Below are positions 6,463-6,758 of a stretch of DNA of 6,758 nucleotides, piece after piece. The notes below the pieces were generated by a model. It worked only from the letters and a program-made list of their open reading frames with translations, searched no databases and was not told the DNA's origin. Origin of the DNA: Bacteroidota bacterium (lineage in GTDB: Bacteria; Bacteroidota; Bacteroidia; Chitinophagales; LD1); NCBI GenBank assembly GCA_028288545.1, contig JAQBNQ010000493.1:1-6758 (forward strand), read 5' to 3'. A program made the position numbers and the translations under genes. How positions within the stretch are numbered: the first letter of the stretch is position 1; each line of letters opens with the position of its first letter.

Positions 6463-6758
6463 ATGTCCAGGTTCAATAAATTGAAAGTAATAGAGGTTAA
6501 GAATGAAATTGCCGATGCTGTTTCCATATCTTTTGATGTTCCGGCTGCCTTAAAGGATAGCTATAACTATAAACCCGGCCAATACACCACGCTAAAACTA
6601 AGTATAGAAGGCGAGCACGTTAACCGCAGCTATTCGTTTTGCAGTTCACCGTATTTGAATGAGCCGCTTACCATTGCGGTAAAACGCGTTGCCGGCGGTA
6701 AAGGCTCTAACTTCATTAACGATAATTTTAAGCCCGGTTACGAGTTGGAAGTAATGGA
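6463..6758 (+). CDS. PaaE-like FAD/2Fe-2S oxidoreductase, N-terminal part (partial)
   Basis: The first 98 residues are present and the right edge cuts the gene. They form the start of a ferredoxin-NADP reductase-type FAD-binding domain: NYKPGQYTTLKL (35-46), the flavin motif RSYSFCSSP (55-63, R-x-Y-S), LTIAVKRV (69-76) and GGKGSNFINDNFKPGYELEVM (78-98), the stretch that contacts the flavin. This order fits the PaaE-type reductase subunit of phenylacetyl-CoA epoxidase and related proteins, which go on to an NAD(P) domain and a C-terminal 2Fe-2S ferredoxin domain; those parts are outside the window. The protein is cytoplasmic and passes electrons from NAD(P)H to a partner oxygenase. An in-frame TAG at 6436 with no other start codon after it fixes the ATG at 6463. 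Whether paaABCD genes follow is unknown, so a general ferredoxin reductase role is equally possible. Confidence 0.82.
   Translation, partial: MSRFNKLKVIEVKNEIADAVSISFDVPAALKDSYNYKPGQYTTLKLSIEGEHVNRSYSFCSSPYLNEPLTIAVKRVAGGKGSNFINDNFKPGYELEVM

Noticed and set aside
5931..6472. Identical 12-mer TAATGTCCAGGT at 5931-5942 and 6461-6472, the second covering the PaaE-like start codon.
   Set aside because: One copy is inside coding sequence in an unrelated context and similarity stops at once on both sides; chance is the simpler explanation.

Overview
The window looks like a chromosomal stretch from a member of the Bacteroidota, probably of the Sphingobacteriales/Chitinophagales type. The evidence is a secreted nuclease with a C-terminal type IX secretion (T9SS) sorting domain, a DUF5686 outer-membrane protein with a CarboxypepD_reg-like N-terminus, a beta-propeller-type (SBBP-like) exported protein, promoter-like TAnnTTTG boxes, and start codons without Shine-Dalgarno sequences. 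The organism is inferred from gene families, not from a marker gene.

Layout: (1) 1-382, minus strand, the N-terminal part of an exported SBBP-like protein that runs off the left edge. (2) 383-666, a spacer holding a clear intrinsic terminator for the next gene and a weaker promoter/palindrome cluster. (3) 667-1197, minus strand, a small lipoprotein of unknown function. (4) 1364-2182, minus strand, a five-helix membrane protein of unknown function. (5) 2301-3638, plus strand, a secreted endonuclease/exonuclease/phosphatase-fold (EEP) enzyme with a T9SS tail. (6) 3640-6198, minus strand, the DUF5686 protein, whose stop lies one base from the nuclease stop. (7) 6226-6410, a nested inverted-repeat element of MITE/REP type between two divergent genes. 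(8) 6463 onward, plus strand, the start of a PaaE-like flavin/2Fe-2S reductase, cut by the right edge.

Most complete products are envelope or secreted proteins, but nothing ties them into one pathway. Apart from a possible 1364-2182 to 667-1197 transcript, each gene appears to be its own unit. I see no RNA gene, CRISPR array, transposase gene or defence cassette, and nothing here amounts to a new multi-gene system. The points most worth a second look are the nested inverted-repeat element and the changed catalytic positions in the secreted EEP nuclease.
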